From positions 29,174,185 through 29,238,184 of the forward strand of contig NC_052471.1 of assembly GCF_009730915.1 (NCBI RefSeq): DNA of 64,000 nucleotides, written 5' to 3'. Below are positions 63,481 through 64,000 of the stretch, one piece after another. The notes beneath the pieces were generated by a model. The model ran no database searches, had not been told where the DNA came from, and was given only the letters and a program-made list of their open reading frames with translations. This DNA comes from Dioscorea cayenensis subsp. rotundata. Its lineage: Eukaryota > Streptophyta > Magnoliopsida > Dioscoreales > Dioscoreaceae. A program made the translations under genes and the position numbers. The stretch's first letter is position 1; every line of letters begins with the position of its first letter.

Positions 63481-64000
63481 CTGCAAGACAAAACAGTGAG
63501 TTCCGTATCTATTTCATAGCACATAACATAATTGTTCCAAATAAAAAATGCCCTGTAGATGCCCAGTGCTTAACCATCAAGTAATGATGCACAACTATTT
63601 CAAGCTGAGTGTGCCAATGGAAATGCCAAACCAACATTCAAACAGAAATACAATCACATGATAAACCAAGTACATGCAAACCAACTAACACAAGAAATAG
63701 ATGACTCTATCACAAAATTAAGTTGGAAACATCACAAATATGAACTAATATCAGCATATTTAAGGCACAATGTAAAGTCCCAGAAATCCATGGCTGCTCA
63801 ATAACTTTATTTGGATGTTCCATAATTCAAAATATGTAATCAGTGGGTACATGCATTAAGGAAGCTTTCAGGAGAAGAAACAAGTTCACAGGTTCAGAAT
63901 AAGATTACCCATGTAGAATAGTAAACAGTATTTGCAGACAGAGAAGATTCACACCTTGTACAACAACAGAAAAATAATCCAGGTATTAACGTATAACAAG
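63481..64000. other. CARA intron (continues beyond the window)
   Basis: No further exon of the minus-strand CARA gene was recognised. The sequence is AT-rich and intron-like. Confidence 0.5.

Noticed and set aside
1..64000. CRISPR arrays, operons, bacterial regulatory sites
   Set aside because: The window is plant nuclear DNA, and its tandem repeats have no spacer structure of the CRISPR kind.

Overview
This is nuclear DNA of a flowering plant. The evidence is multi-exon genes with GT-AG introns, an Aux/IAA repressor, a 4CL-like ligase, a plastid-type carbamoyl-phosphate synthase small subunit, and LTR retrotransposons, LINEs and MITEs in an AT-rich background with long (TA)n tracts. The weak GC content of the coding exons argues against a grass. 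A non-grass monocot would fit, but the species cannot be fixed from this window.

Layout: 1-4.6 kb is non-coding, with a cluster of TGGGCC motifs near 3.9 kb. An Aux/IAA gene (+, 4644-6650) carries a 105-bp tandem repeat in intron 1. A peroxisomal-type 4CL-like acyl-CoA ligase (-, 7204-13373, six exons) converges on it and holds two transposon-like elements in its introns. From 14.6 to 42.1 kb the window is a nested repeat block. It contains a degenerate Ty1/copia element (14604-20036), an LTR fragment, a likely solo LTR (21926-23273), a 5'-truncated LINE with a 13-bp target-site duplication (26358-29547), a possible CACTA end (30309), a young complete-ended copia element (32254-38210), a second solo LTR with perfect duplication (38819-39806), and an orphan LINE RNase H fragment (41190-42080).

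The right third is gene-rich. It holds an NT-C2 domain gene (-, 42608-43724), a 7-exon PHD plus SANT-like gene related to the ends of CHR4 but without a helicase (-, 44777-51343), a 9-exon RING-H2 E3 ligase gene (+, 52403-57525), a two-exon secreted cysteine-rich defensin-like peptide gene (+, 58691-59075), and the 3' part of CARA (-, 61107 to beyond 64000). The PHD and RING genes are head to head over about 1.06 kb.

The genes do not form one pathway; their roles are auxin transcriptional repression, CoA-thioester formation, chromatin reading, ubiquitination, secreted-peptide function and arginine/pyrimidine precursor synthesis. The points most worth a second look are the helicase-less CHR4-like gene, the small cysteine-rich peptide gene, and GC-rich gcccgt/acgggc palindromic motifs that recur in four otherwise different LTRs. 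All exon models were read by eye from splice sites and reading phase; none was tested against transcripts or databases.
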